NCBI GenBank assembly: GCA_964496575.1
Contig: CAZCAC010000191.1
Coordinates: forward strand, 1-11,915
Length of the DNA: 11,915 bases
Reading direction: 5' to 3'
Source: CAZCAC01 sp964496575
GTDB lineage: Bacteria > Planctomycetota > UBA1135 > GCA-002686595
Shown: piece by piece, positions 1-7,028 of the stretch
How the letters are laid out: each line of letters opens with the position of its first letter
Position numbering within the stretch: position 1 is the first letter of the stretch
Notes under the pieces: model-generated
What the model was told of the DNA's origin: nothing
What the model saw: only the letters and a program-made list of their open reading frames with translations
The model's database searches: none
Made by a program: the position numbers and the translations under genes

Positions 1-196
1 CTTCATGGTGTGTGGCTCGATGTCGGACGGGTGGGAGGAGGGACCGGGGAGACGCGTGGTCCGCTGATTTCCATCCGGAGCCCGGGCGCTCCTCCCCTCA
101 GGGTAACCCGATTTCTCGCCCCGGGTCGGTGGAACGAGGGGGTCCCTCGCCGCGCTGAGGGAGTGCGGAGCTCCGGACGGTAGACTGGGCGGCGTC
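1..196. other. Upstream non-coding stretch
   Basis: I see no convincing gene here. Open frames on both strands are rich in Arg, Gly and Pro and carry no recognisable motif. A CAT at positions 4-6 reads ATG AAG leftwards and could be the start of a divergent gene whose body lies outside the window, but no ribosome-binding site precedes it. A TAGACT at 181-186 could serve as a -10 element for the gene starting at 197, but it has no partner -35. Small G+C inverted repeats, such as CCCTC paired with GAGGG around 144-161, are expected at this base composition. Confidence 0.4.
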
Positions 197-1639
197 GTGC
201 GCGCGCTCCTCCTGCTGCTCCTGGCCCTGGTCCTCCTCGGGACCGCCTTCCTCGTCTCCCGGGGGGTCCCGGACGACAGCCTCGGCGATGAGTCGCCGGC
301 CGCGGAGGTCGCGCAGCCCGTCGACCCGGACGGACTCGCCCCGCCACCGAGCGCGTCCGAGACCCTCGGGCGCCGCGTCGAGGCCGAGGGCGCACTCTCC
401 GGAGGAACGGCACCGCCGCCGGCCGAGCCCGATCCCGCCGACGAGGGGGCCGCCGCGTCGATCGAGTCGACCCTCGACGTGCTCATGCTGACCCCCACCG
501 GAGAGCCCCTCGAGGAGGCCCTCGAGGAGTGGAACCGAGCGCACGGCCTGCCGTACCCGAAGGGCGTGGGACTGGGCGCCTACGTCGCCAGGGAGCCGCC
601 CGAGGTCGGGGCCTCGGTGACCTACGAGGACCGGACCCGGGAGGGCTCCCCGTTCATCGAGTCCCGAAGTGACCATCCCGTGGAGCGACCGCTCGGCTTC
701 GTCGATCGCCTCACCTTCCAGAGCCTCGAGCCCGCGGTCCACGTCTGCGCCATGGCCAACCTGCGCGTCCTGGCGGTCCAGCACGTCCGCTGCGACGCCG
801 GAGAGGTCACCTTCGTCCTCTCGACCGAGGACGCCCTGGTGGGGCACGCGGGCCTCCGCGTGTGCTTCGTCGACGAGGCCGGTGAGCCCATCGAGGGGGT
901 CGAGATCGAGCGCTTCGGGCGGAGGAGATCCAGCAACGAGCCTTGCCGCTCCGATCTCTTCGGCGTGCTGGAGCTCGGCCTCCTGGACGCGAGCGTCTAC
1001 GACTTCGTGACGGAGCGCGAGGGCTACGCCAGGGCGCGTCTCCGCTTCTCGCTCGGCCATGGAGAACAGCTCGACCTCGGGCGGGTCGTGTTGAAGGAGC
1101 CGATCGAGATCGGCGGGCGATTGATCGGTCCGGGAGCGGAGATCCGCGAACGCGAGGTCATCGTGCGGGGGGTCCCGGCCGCCGAGGGGCAGGCCGACCA
1201 GAGCCACGAGTGGTACCGGCTCGCCGACACCGAGGGGCACTTCCTCCTGGAAGGCCTCGAGCCGGGTCGGTACGCGGTTCGTGCGGCGACCTTCTCTCGC
1301 CGGATACCGGGCCGCGGGCCGCCCGCCCCCGTGTCGCAGCTCTCCCCGTTCGTCCACGTCGACGCCACCCGCTCGAGCGTGCGGGACGTGCAGGTCGAGC
1401 TCGAGCCCAGGAGACTGGTGATCATCAACACGCACCTCTCCGAGGGAGACGACGTCGACCTGAGGATCCTGGACGCCGCCGGCCTCCCGGTCGGGGGCAC
1501 CCTGCTCTGTCCCGACGAGTGCGCGCTCCACGCCTACGTGGCGGCCGGCTACCACCGTCTGGTGGCCACCCGCGGGGAGTGGAGCGAGACGATCGAGTTC
1601 GACGCGGTCGCGGGGATCGAGCTCGACGTCGGGCCGTGA
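197..1639 (+). CDS. Exported protein with carboxypeptidase-regulatory-like repeats
   Basis: This 480-residue protein starts at GTG 197. That start places a Leu-rich membrane segment at residues 3-20 with one Arg before it, so it is a signal peptide or N-terminal anchor. There is no lipobox Cys. A low-complexity Pro/Ala/Glu linker follows (about 28-90). From about 219 the protein looks like tandem beta-sandwich domains of the carboxypeptidase regulatory-like type: VCFVDEAGEPIEGVEIE near 222-238, then HFLLEGLEPGRYAVRAA at 348-364 in a second unit, and a third at about 405-480. Six cysteines fall in three close pairs (184/199, 223/250, 438/442), which suits disulfides in an exported protein. The ribosome-binding site is weak. 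The opposite strand is also open over most of this length, but its product is Asp/Glu/Arg/Gly-rich with no motif. The role is unknown; binding or structural work at the cell surface is likely. The gene call is firm and the function is not. Confidence 0.82.
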   Translation: MRALLLLLLALVLLGTAFLVSRGVPDDSLGDESPAAEVAQPVDPDGLAPPPSASETLGRRVEAEGALSGGTAPPPAEPDPADEGAAASIESTLDVLMLTPTGEPLEEALEEWNRAHGLPYPKGVGLGAYVAREPPEVGASVTYEDRTREGSPFIESRSDHPVERPLGFVDRLTFQSLEPAVHVCAMANLRVLAVQHVRCDAGEVTFVLSTEDALVGHAGLRVCFVDEAGEPIEGVEIERFGRRRSSNEPCRSDLFGVLELGLLDASVYDFVTEREGYARARLRFSLGHGEQLDLGRVVLKEPIEIGGRLIGPGAEIREREVIVRGVPAAEGQADQSHEWYRLADTEGHFLLEGLEPGRYAVRAATFSRRIPGRGPPAPVSQLSPFVHVDATRSSVRDVQVELEPRRLVIINTHLSEGDDVDLRILDAAGLPVGGTLLCPDECALHAYVAAGYHRLVATRGEWSETIEFDAVAGIELDVGP

Positions 1640-1652
1640 GCGCGCTCGCGAT

Positions 1653-1830
1653 CACGGGCCGCGCCGCTTCCCGCTCCTCTTCCCCGAGAGGCGCGCATTC
1701 TTCCTGGAGGGTGCCAACTACTTCGACTTCGGCCTCGGGCGATCCACCCGTCGGTCGGGCCCCCACCGGGCCGGCCTCCGATCCTCCGGCGAGGAGCCCC
1801 GGTACGGCGCAGCCGGAATCACCACCGGCG
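1653..1830 (+). pseudogene. Relic of a DUF5916-family gene (internal fragment)
   Basis: Read in the frame through 1665, this strand encodes RFPLLFPERRAFFLEGANY and then FDFG (1665-1733). I recognise this as the hallmark of DUF5916 proteins, which pair a carbohydrate-binding family 9 domain with an outer-membrane beta-barrel; their usual form is RFPLFFPEKRPFFLEG..FDFG. Full-length members have several hundred residues on either side, and only about 25 strongly matching codons are present here. After about 1739 the match weakens. The next frame gives VGRAPTGPASDPPA (about 1750-1791), which resembles the SRRIGRAP-type segment that follows in the family, so a frameshift around 1740 is possible. 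The fragment begins within about 25 bases of the preceding stop codon and runs into the 3' end of the opposing response regulator. It has no start and cannot be functional. The hallmark match is clear; the right boundary is inferred. Confidence 0.62.
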
Positions 1831-2275
1831 GATCGAGCTCCGGATCGGCGTCGCCGCTCGTCGCGAGCCGGCGTTGCACGTCCTCCGCGATTCGTGGTGA
1901 GACGTGCACCTCCCCCTGGAGCGCACACTCGACGGCGAGCAGCACGTCGCGCGTCCCCCCGTGCTTGAGCACGTACCCCGCCGCGCCGGCCCGGATCGCA
2001 ACCGCAGCGATACCGGCGTCATCGTGCATGGTCAGGAGCACGACCTGCAGCTCCGGACGGCGCTCGTGCAGCCGACGCACGCACTCGATGCCGCTCATCT
2101 CCGGCATCGACACGTCGGCGACCACGAGGTCGGGATCGAATCGATCGACTGCATCCAGGAGGTCCAGACCGTCCTCGGCGATTCCCACTACGTCGAACCG
2201 GTCGTCCAGCAGGCTCTTCAGACCCTCGGCAAAGATGCGGTGGTCGTCCGCGAGAACGATCCTGGGGCGGGTCAT
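1718..2275 (-). CDS. Response regulator, receiver only; HTH domain lost
   Basis: This NarL/FixJ-type response regulator has a complete receiver domain and no output domain. The start is the ATG at 2275, giving 185 residues: AGGAG lies nine bases upstream (2285-2289), while upstream in-frame starts have no proper spacing. Receiver residues are intact: acidic pair D10/D11, phospho-acceptor D54 in VVADVSMP, T82 and K104. It is very similar to the neighbouring full-length regulator up to about residue 150 (LATSGDADPELDPP). At that point the neighbour begins its LuxR-type HTH with LTPRQLE. Here the reading frame instead runs on through Pro/Arg-rich sequence (PYRGSSPEDRRPARWGPDRR) and stops inside the DUF5916 relic. 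The tail is therefore probably read-through of foreign sequence. The protein could still take phosphate from the adjacent kinase, acting as a sink or a protein-interaction switch, or it may be a decaying duplicate. Annotating it as a DNA-binding regulator would be wrong. Confidence 0.8.
   Translation of the reverse strand: MTRPRIVLADDHRIFAEGLKSLLDDRFDVVGIAEDGLDLLDAVDRFDPDLVVADVSMPEMSGIECVRRLHERRPELQVVLLTMHDDAGIAAVAIRAGAAGYVLKHGGTRDVLLAVECALQGEVHVSPRIAEDVQRRLATSGDADPELDPPVVIPAAPYRGSSPEDRRPARWGPDRRVDRPRPKSK
1817..1823. repeat. Copy 1 of the 7-bp direct repeat AATCACC at a junction
   Basis: This copy lies where the truncated regulator loses similarity to its paralogue (about 1817-1830) and where the DUF5916 relic ends. 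The partner is at 5453-5459 in the same orientation. Confidence 0.25.
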
Positions 2276-2284
2276 CACGCGCAT

Positions 2285-2289
2285 CTCCT
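2285..2289 (-). promoter_or_regulatory. Ribosome-binding site fixing the truncated regulator's start
   Basis: AGGAG on the minus strand ends nine bases before the ATG at 2275. The ATG at 2284 would sit directly against it and the ATG at 2353 lies far upstream, so 2275 is the preferred start. GTG 2278 is the nearest alternative. Confidence 0.7.
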
Positions 2290-2349
2290 TTCGGGGGGAG
2301 CGTGTCGCTGGCACGGGGTGACTCGTCGCGTCGACATCCTCCGAATCTA

Positions 2350-2359
2350 GCACCGGTGC
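2350..2359. promoter_or_regulatory. 10-bp perfect palindrome upstream of the truncated regulator
   Basis: GCACCGGTGC is its own reverse complement. On the minus strand it lies directly before TAGATT, a possible -10 element about 65-70 bases upstream of the regulator's start codon. It may be an operator. GC-rich 10-mer palindromes also occur by chance, and no second copy was seen in the window. Confidence 0.22.
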
Positions 2360-2453
2360 GGCCGCCCCGCATCTGCGTAGGAACCCGGGGGGAAACCCGG
2401 TAGAACTACGAGGTGACTCCCCCGTACCCCACGATCCGGGGATCGATCTGGTA

Positions 2454-3083
2454 CTAGACCGGCCCGATCCCGTGCTTCAGCGCGTAGGCGATCAGCTCGG
2501 CGTTGGTGCTCGCGCCGATCCGCTCCATCGCCTGGTACTTGTGGAACTCGACCGTGCGCGGCGAGAGGTGCAGCTGGGCGGCAATCTCCTTGGCCGACAG
2601 CCCCTGGACGATGAGGCTCACGATCTCGAGCTGCCGTGGAGTGAGGCTCGGGCCGCCCTCACGACCGGAGGCGAGTGCTTGCATCACTTCCTTCGCAATC
2701 TTCGGCGAGACGTGGACCCCACCGTCCAGCGCCTCCCGGACGGCACGGAGCACGTCCTTGGTCCCGCCGTGCTTGAGCACGTACCCCGCAGCCCCCGCCC
2801 GGATCGCCGCGACGGCGAGGGCTACGTCGTCGTGCATCGTCAGCAGCACGATGCGCAGCTCCGGGGTCGACTCGCTCAGGCGGCGAACACACTCGATGCC
2901 ATTCATCTCCGGCATGGAGACGTCGGCGACGACGAGCTCGGGGGCGAGGCGCTCGGCGGCGTCGAGGAGAGCCGGGCCGTCCTCCACGATGGCCACGACG
3001 TCGAACTCCTCGTCGAGCAGGACCTTCAGTCCCTCCGCGAAGACGCGATGGTCGTCAGCCAGGACGATTCTGGGGCGGCTCAT
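2454..3083 (-). CDS. NarL/FixJ-family response regulator
   Basis: This 209-residue protein is of normal family length. The receiver domain (about 4-122) has D10/D11, phospho-acceptor D54 (VVADVSMPEM), T82 and K104. The LuxR-type helix-turn-helix occupies about 147-205: LTPRQLEIVSLIVQGLSAKE, then AAQLHLSPRTVEFHKYQAME. The start at ATG 3083 is set by GGAGGA seven bases upstream (3091-3096). The start codon overlaps the stop of the upstream histidine kinase as ATGA, so the two are probably translationally coupled and form a cognate pair. Phosphorylation would be expected to promote dimerisation and promoter binding; the target genes cannot be seen from here. A near-identical receiver lies 178 bases downstream in the same orientation, without the HTH. 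Confidence 0.93.
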   Translation of the reverse strand: MSRPRIVLADDHRVFAEGLKVLLDEEFDVVAIVEDGPALLDAAERLAPELVVADVSMPEMNGIECVRRLSESTPELRIVLLTMHDDVALAVAAIRAGAAGYVLKHGGTKDVLRAVREALDGGVHVSPKIAKEVMQALASGREGGPSLTPRQLEIVSLIVQGLSAKEIAAQLHLSPRTVEFHKYQAMERIGASTNAELIAYALKHGIGPV

Positions 3084-5428
3084 GCTTCTCTCCTCCGTCC
3101 GGGTGCGGACAATCGTACCGTGGTTCCCTCGCCGGAGCGCGAGACGATCGACAGCTCGCCCCCGATCGAGGCGGCGCGCTCGCGCATGGTCACCAGCCCC
3201 AGGCCCAGCTCGTCCTCGGCCTCGGGATCGAAGCCACGCCCCTCGTCGGAGATCGACAGGACCAGGAGCCCTGAGGTCATCGCCGCCGCGATCCGCACCC
3301 TGCCCGTCGCGGCGTGCTTCTCGATGTTGTGCAGGCTCTCCTGGAGGATCCGGAAGGCCGCGACGGCGACGTTCTCGGGAACCTCCTCGGAGGCGATCGT
3401 CGACCGGACCTCCGCCTCGACCCCGCTGCGACGGGTGAAGGCGTCGCACTCCTGGCGAATCGCCTCGGACAACCCCAGGGTTCGCAGGCCGACCGGGTGC
3501 AGCCGGCGGCTGAGCAGCTGCACGTCGCCGGCGAGCTGCTGCGTCTTCTCGACGATGTCGCGCAGGTGATCGTGACTCCGGTCGGCATCCTCTCCCAGTC
3601 GGGCCTCGGCGAGCTCGGCCTGGATCGCCAGGGCGGCGAGCCGCTGGGTCACGTCGTCGTGGAGCTCCCGGGAGAGACGCCGGCGCTCCGACTCCTGGCT
3701 GGTCAGGAGCTCGCGGGAGAGGCGCCGGAGCACGGTCTGGCTGCGCCGCAACGAGCGCTGAGCCTTCTCGCGCTCCTCGACCAGCTGGACGAGCTCCGCC
3801 GTGCGCGCCCGGGAGCGCTTGACCCGACGCTCGGCCAGGGCGAACGCCCCCGTGGCGACGAGCACGGCCATCACGACCAGGAAGGTCGCGGTCTCGTGAA
3901 AGCGAGCCTCGACCGAGAACGTCTCCCCCACGACCTCGCTCCACGGGCCGTACCCGTTCCGCGCCCGCACCTGGAGCTCGTAGTCGCCGGGTGAGAGATA
4001 GCTGTACATGGCGAGGCGCTCTCCGGTGCACTCGATCCAGCTCGAACGGTGGCCGAGTAGTCGGTACTGGACCCGGACGCGATTGGGTGACGAGAAACCG
4101 AGCGCCGTGAACCGAGCCTCGAAAGCGCGCCGGTCGTCGATCTCGACCGACTCGATCAACACGCTCGGCGGGGTCTCGTCCAGCGGCAGCTCCGCGGGGT
4201 CCGCGATCGTGGCCCCCTCGATCGTCGGGAACCACATCCGGCCATCCGCGGTTCGCCAGCCCGCGGGCTGGTTGCCTCCGTTCGCTTCTCGCGCACCTTC
4301 CTCGCGCGTGAACGAGATGCAGGCGACGTGATCCGTTTCCCCGCGGGCGAAGCGATTCAGGTCGGTGCGGTGGACGACGAAGGGGCCGCTGTTCGAGTTG
4401 ATCCAGAGGCGCTCGTCGTCATCCTCGAGGATGCAGGAGAGGTAGTTGTCGGTCAGACCGACCTCCTTCGAGTAGCGCGTGAAGACCCCATCTCGGTAGC
4501 GGCTCAGGCCGCCACCGTAGGTCCCGACCCAGAGCACACCATCGGGGTCCAGGTGCAGGGCCCGGACGACGCCGGGAGAGAGTCCATCCCCCCTGGCGAA
4601 GCGGGTGAAGGAGTCTCCCACGAGGCGGGCCAGACCCTCGTCGGTCCCGACCCAGATCGTCCCGGTGTCCGGGTCCTCGAGCACACACCGGATCCCGGTG
4701 AGCTCCTCCGGCCCCTGCCGCACGCAGCGCTCCTCCGACAGCCGGTAGAGGCCCAAGGTCGTTCCGATCCACAGCGCGCCGTCCTCGCCCTCGAGCAAGG
4801 CCCTCACGGTCCCGGTGAGCCCCGTTTCCTCCCCGAGCTCGGTGGGAACGGTCCCGTCGAGACGGAGCAGCCCTCCGGCCTTGCCCACCCACAGGTGGCC
4901 GCGGCGGTCGACGAGCGCGGAGGTGATGTTGTGCGGAAACGGTCTCTCCGTGACCTCGCCGTCGCGGACCTCCATCATGAAACGATCGTAGAGGAGGAAC
5001 ACGGTTCCGGAGGGACTCCCGGTGATCACCCACGTGTTGTCGGCGGGAACTCCGAAGGTGGCGGTCGCGTCGTGGAGCGGGGCGTAGCGGACGCTGTGCA
5101 GACCACGACCGAGGCTGCCGGTCCAGAGGGTCCCCCGGGAGTCCTCGCAGAAGGTGATGAACTTGCCCTCGGCGACCGCGGTGGCCGAGCTCGAGTCGGG
5201 AGTCCAGCGGAAGAGGCGCTCCGGACACCCGAACCAGAAGGCGCCTCGTTCGTCCCGCGCCATCGCCTGTACGCGGTCAGGGGCTCCCTCGACGCGCCGG
5301 AACCGGGTGTTCGCAGCGTCCGTGGCGCGCCAGACTCCCCGGAGACCCCCTCCCCAGAGGACCCCCTCGTCGTCCTCGAGGAGACACCAGAGCGGTGCCG
5401 CCGGCAGGCCGACCTCCGGGCCGAGCAA
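3080..5428 (-). CDS. Hybrid propeller sensor histidine kinase, 5'-truncated
   Basis: The protein has 782 residues if started at TTG 5428, and no better start exists. Order of parts: about nine or ten two-component-regulator propeller blades (W-G/W-I-G motifs near residues 25, 65, 102, 180, 220, 259, 300, 342 and 399), a Y_Y_Y beta-sandwich (about 442-508), one membrane helix (about 513-533), a coiled coil (about 540-585), HisKA_3 with phospho-acceptor H590 in SRELHDDVTQR, and HATPase_c with N701 in ESLHNIEKHA, DEGRGFD at 728-734 and GLGLVTMRER at 742-751. The catalytic half is intact. The sensor half is not: family members normally begin with a signal peptide and carry two seven-bladed propellers. 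Here the frame is closed by a stop at 5450-5452, just before the first blade, so the signal peptide and perhaps four blades are missing. Without a signal peptide the propeller may not reach the periplasm. The gene is coupled to the following regulator by ATGA. It may be a 5'-truncated remnant; expression is uncertain. Confidence 0.85.
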   Translation of the reverse strand: MLGPEVGLPAAPLWCLLEDDEGVLWGGGLRGVWRATDAANTRFRRVEGAPDRVQAMARDERGAFWFGCPERLFRWTPDSSSATAVAEGKFITFCEDSRGTLWTGSLGRGLHSVRYAPLHDATATFGVPADNTWVITGSPSGTVFLLYDRFMMEVRDGEVTERPFPHNITSALVDRRGHLWVGKAGGLLRLDGTVPTELGEETGLTGTVRALLEGEDGALWIGTTLGLYRLSEERCVRQGPEELTGIRCVLEDPDTGTIWVGTDEGLARLVGDSFTRFARGDGLSPGVVRALHLDPDGVLWVGTYGGGLSRYRDGVFTRYSKEVGLTDNYLSCILEDDDERLWINSNSGPFVVHRTDLNRFARGETDHVACISFTREEGAREANGGNQPAGWRTADGRMWFPTIEGATIADPAELPLDETPPSVLIESVEIDDRRAFEARFTALGFSSPNRVRVQYRLLGHRSSWIECTGERLAMYSYLSPGDYELQVRARNGYGPWSEVVGETFSVEARFHETATFLVVMAVLVATGAFALAERRVKRSRARTAELVQLVEEREKAQRSLRRSQTVLRRLSRELLTSQESERRRLSRELHDDVTQRLAALAIQAELAEARLGEDADRSHDHLRDIVEKTQQLAGDVQLLSRRLHPVGLRTLGLSEAIRQECDAFTRRSGVEAEVRSTIASEEVPENVAVAAFRILQESLHNIEKHAATGRVRIAAAMTSGLLVLSISDEGRGFDPEAEDELGLGLVTMRERAASIGGELSIVSRSGEGTTVRLSAPGRRREA

Positions 5429-5452
5429 CCGCTCGCTTCCATTCTCCAGTCA

Positions 5453-5459
5453 AATCACC
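5453..5459. repeat. Copy 2 of the 7-bp direct repeat AATCACC at a junction
   Basis: The same 7-mer lies at 1817-1823, near the opposite inferred end of the two-component block. This copy sits just beyond the stop that closes the histidine kinase frame (5450-5452) and at the start of the Kelch signal-peptide region. It could be a target-site duplication or microhomology. Seven bases could also match by chance. Confidence 0.25.
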
Positions 5460-6986
5460 TCCCTGATCAAGCCGGCCGCTGCGGTGGCCGCCCTCGGGCT
5501 CCTGACCACAGCGGCCAGTGCCCAGACCTACCCCTGGACCACGACGTACCCGCCCACCATCATCCCCGGCCGCGAGCGTGTCTTCACCGGCACCGACGGC
5601 ACCGTCGCCTACATGTACGGCGGGCAGAACGGCAGCACCACCATTGGCTACGACGAGCTCTACTCCTACGACGGGACCGACTACACGCTCCACTCCGCGT
5701 CCGGGACGGGCCCCACTCAGCGGACCGGCGGCGCGGCCTGCTACGACCTGGCCCGCGGCAAGTTCGTCGTCTTCGGCGGCAAGCAGGACTGGATCAACAA
5801 CGTCGTCCTGGGCGACACCTGGGAGTGGGACCCGGGCACCAACACCTGGACCCAACTGAGCCCCGCCACCTCCCCGAGCGCCCGCTGGCTGATCGACGGC
5901 GCCTGCGACTACGTGCCCGGCTTCGGCCTGGTCTTCCACGGCGGCCATGACGGCACCACGATCACCACCGAGACGTGGGCCTTCGACGGCACGAACTGGA
6001 CCCTGCTCTCCTCGATCGGTCCCGACCGCCATACACACAGCCTGGACTACCGTCCCACCAGCAACGATCTGATCCTCTACGGCGGCGTTTCGAACGCCAG
6101 CAGCGCAAAGATGGACGAGACCTGGAGCTTCGACCTCGGGACGCTGACCTGGTCGCAGATCACGACCACGATCAAGCCGAACCACCCCGGAGCCAGCTCG
6201 GACGGCCTCAATGGCCACAGCGGCTACTTCAACCCGACGACCAACACGGTCTTCATCTACGGCGGCAACGGCAACGGGTCCGGGGGCACCGCTAGCCACA
6301 TGACCTGGGAGTTCGACGGCACCGACTGGGCCGACGTCACCGATCCCGCCCAGCTCACTTCCGAGAACCTCCGCAACAGCAACGCCAACTGGGTCGCCGG
6401 CTTCAATTCCGCCATCATCATGTGCGGCAACCGCAACAATGGCACCACCAGCGATTTCGTTCTCGAGCACGGTCCCTGGGGCCCCGGCGGTCCCGGCACT
6501 CCCTACTGCTTCGGCCGCACCGACCAGGGCAACCCTTGCCCCTGCGGCAACGACAACGACGGCACCGACCCGCTCGGCGCGGGCTGCGCGCACGACGACG
6601 CCGCGGCGGGGGCCCGCCTCTACGCCAGCGGCCTGGCCAGCGTCACCGGCGACACGCTGCTCCTCGAGGGCGTGCGCGGACCGATCAGCAACTCGAGCCT
6701 GTACTTCCAGGCCAACAACAACCTCGACGGCAACGGCGCCTTCCTCGGCGACGGCATCCGCTGCGCCGGCGGCGGCCTGATTCGCCTGAAGGTCAAGCTG
6801 ACCGACGCGACCGGGTACGCCAACTCGAGCCCGGCGGTGATCACCACTCGCTCGGCGAGCTTCGGGCACACGATCGTGGCCGGCGAGACGCTGTACTACC
6901 AGTGGTGGTTCCGCGACATCAACGGCTCACCCTGCGGCACCGAGAACAACACCTCGAACGGCTATCAGATCACGTGGTTGCCGTAG
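5454..6986 (+). CDS. Secreted Kelch-propeller protein, start codon lacking
   Basis: From about 5454 the frame encodes a good signal peptide: Lys, then PAAAVAALGLLTTAASA, with cleavage before QTYPW. No ATG, GTG or TTG lies in position to start it. Upstream the frame is only the shadow of the histidine kinase. ATC 5454 (an original ATG changed to ATC would give M-T-S-L-I-K-P) and CTG 5463 are the only nearby candidates, both without a ribosome-binding site; 5454 is used here as a nominal start (510 residues). The mature part has about six Kelch-type blades built on FGG/YGG...TW.FD...W motifs (YMYGGQ, FVVFGGK with TWEWDPGTNTWTQL, LVFHGGH, LILYGGV with TWSFDLGTLTW, VFIYGGN with TWEFDGTDW). From residue 348 a Cys-rich C-terminal module follows that recurs in the next gene. 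The protein is presumably exported and acts outside the cytoplasm; ligand unknown. The gene has probably lost its original 5' end, or the start is non-canonical. Confidence 0.72.
   Translation: MTSLIKPAAAVAALGLLTTAASAQTYPWTTTYPPTIIPGRERVFTGTDGTVAYMYGGQNGSTTIGYDELYSYDGTDYTLHSASGTGPTQRTGGAACYDLARGKFVVFGGKQDWINNVVLGDTWEWDPGTNTWTQLSPATSPSARWLIDGACDYVPGFGLVFHGGHDGTTITTETWAFDGTNWTLLSSIGPDRHTHSLDYRPTSNDLILYGGVSNASSAKMDETWSFDLGTLTWSQITTTIKPNHPGASSDGLNGHSGYFNPTTNTVFIYGGNGNGSGGTASHMTWEFDGTDWADVTDPAQLTSENLRNSNANWVAGFNSAIIMCGNRNNGTTSDFVLEHGPWGPGGPGTPYCFGRTDQGNPCPCGNDNDGTDPLGAGCAHDDAAAGARLYASGLASVTGDTLLLEGVRGPISNSSLYFQANNNLDGNGAFLGDGIRCAGGGLIRLKVKLTDATGYANSSPAVITTRSASFGHTIVAGETLYYQWWFRDINGSPCGTENNTSNGYQITWLP
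6495..6983 (+). other. Cys-rich C-terminal module, copy A (in the Kelch protein)
   Basis: This 163-residue domain runs from GTPYCFG to the C-terminus. Landmarks are PCPCGNDNDG, GAGC, GARL, SLYFQANN, GDGIRCAGGGLIRLK, AGETLYYQWWFR, SPCG and SNGYQITWLP. It has six Cys, all shared with copy B at 8064-8540. It is joined to an unrelated type of propeller in the two genes, so it behaves as a mobile C-terminal module. I have met this pattern at the ends of many planctomycetal secreted proteins but know no firm function; sorting, surface attachment or binding are possible. Confidence 0.75.
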
Positions 6987-7028
6987 CGAGACGCTGACTG
7001 CCGGACTCTCTCTCCGGTCCATCCCTTC

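Noticed and set aside
1..413. Minus-strand Arg/Pro-rich frame at the left edge
   Set aside because: Its composition is that of random high-GC DNA and it overlaps the start of the exported protein gene.
98..1555. Long open frame (485 codons) on the minus strand
   Set aside because: It is antisense to the signal-peptide-bearing protein at 197-1639. It has no motif and the Asp/Glu/Arg/Gly-rich composition typical of a shadow frame in high-GC DNA.
2276..2353. 26-residue N-terminal extension of the truncated regulator
   Set aside because: The receiver fold begins at MTRPRIVLADD, matching the paralogue's start, and the ribosome-binding site points to ATG 2275.
2380..2405. GGAACCCGGGGGGAAACCCGG as a terminator for the full-length regulator
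   Set aside because: On inspection this is a short direct repeat of the ACCCGG kind and not a stable stem followed by T residues.
2454..4235. A single 593-residue protein containing the full-length regulator at its C-terminus
   Set aside because: The N-terminal 380 or so residues are an out-of-frame reading of the histidine kinase; the regulator has its own ribosome-binding site and ATG at 3083.
5154..5453. N-terminal extension of the Kelch protein from ATG 5154
   Set aside because: This part is antisense to the kinase propeller, Arg/Ser/Pro-rich, and would bury the signal peptide internally.
5277..6869. Minus-strand open frame of 530 codons opposite the Kelch gene
   Set aside because: It is Val/Ala/Gly-rich without motifs, and the plus strand carries clear Kelch repeats and a signal peptide.
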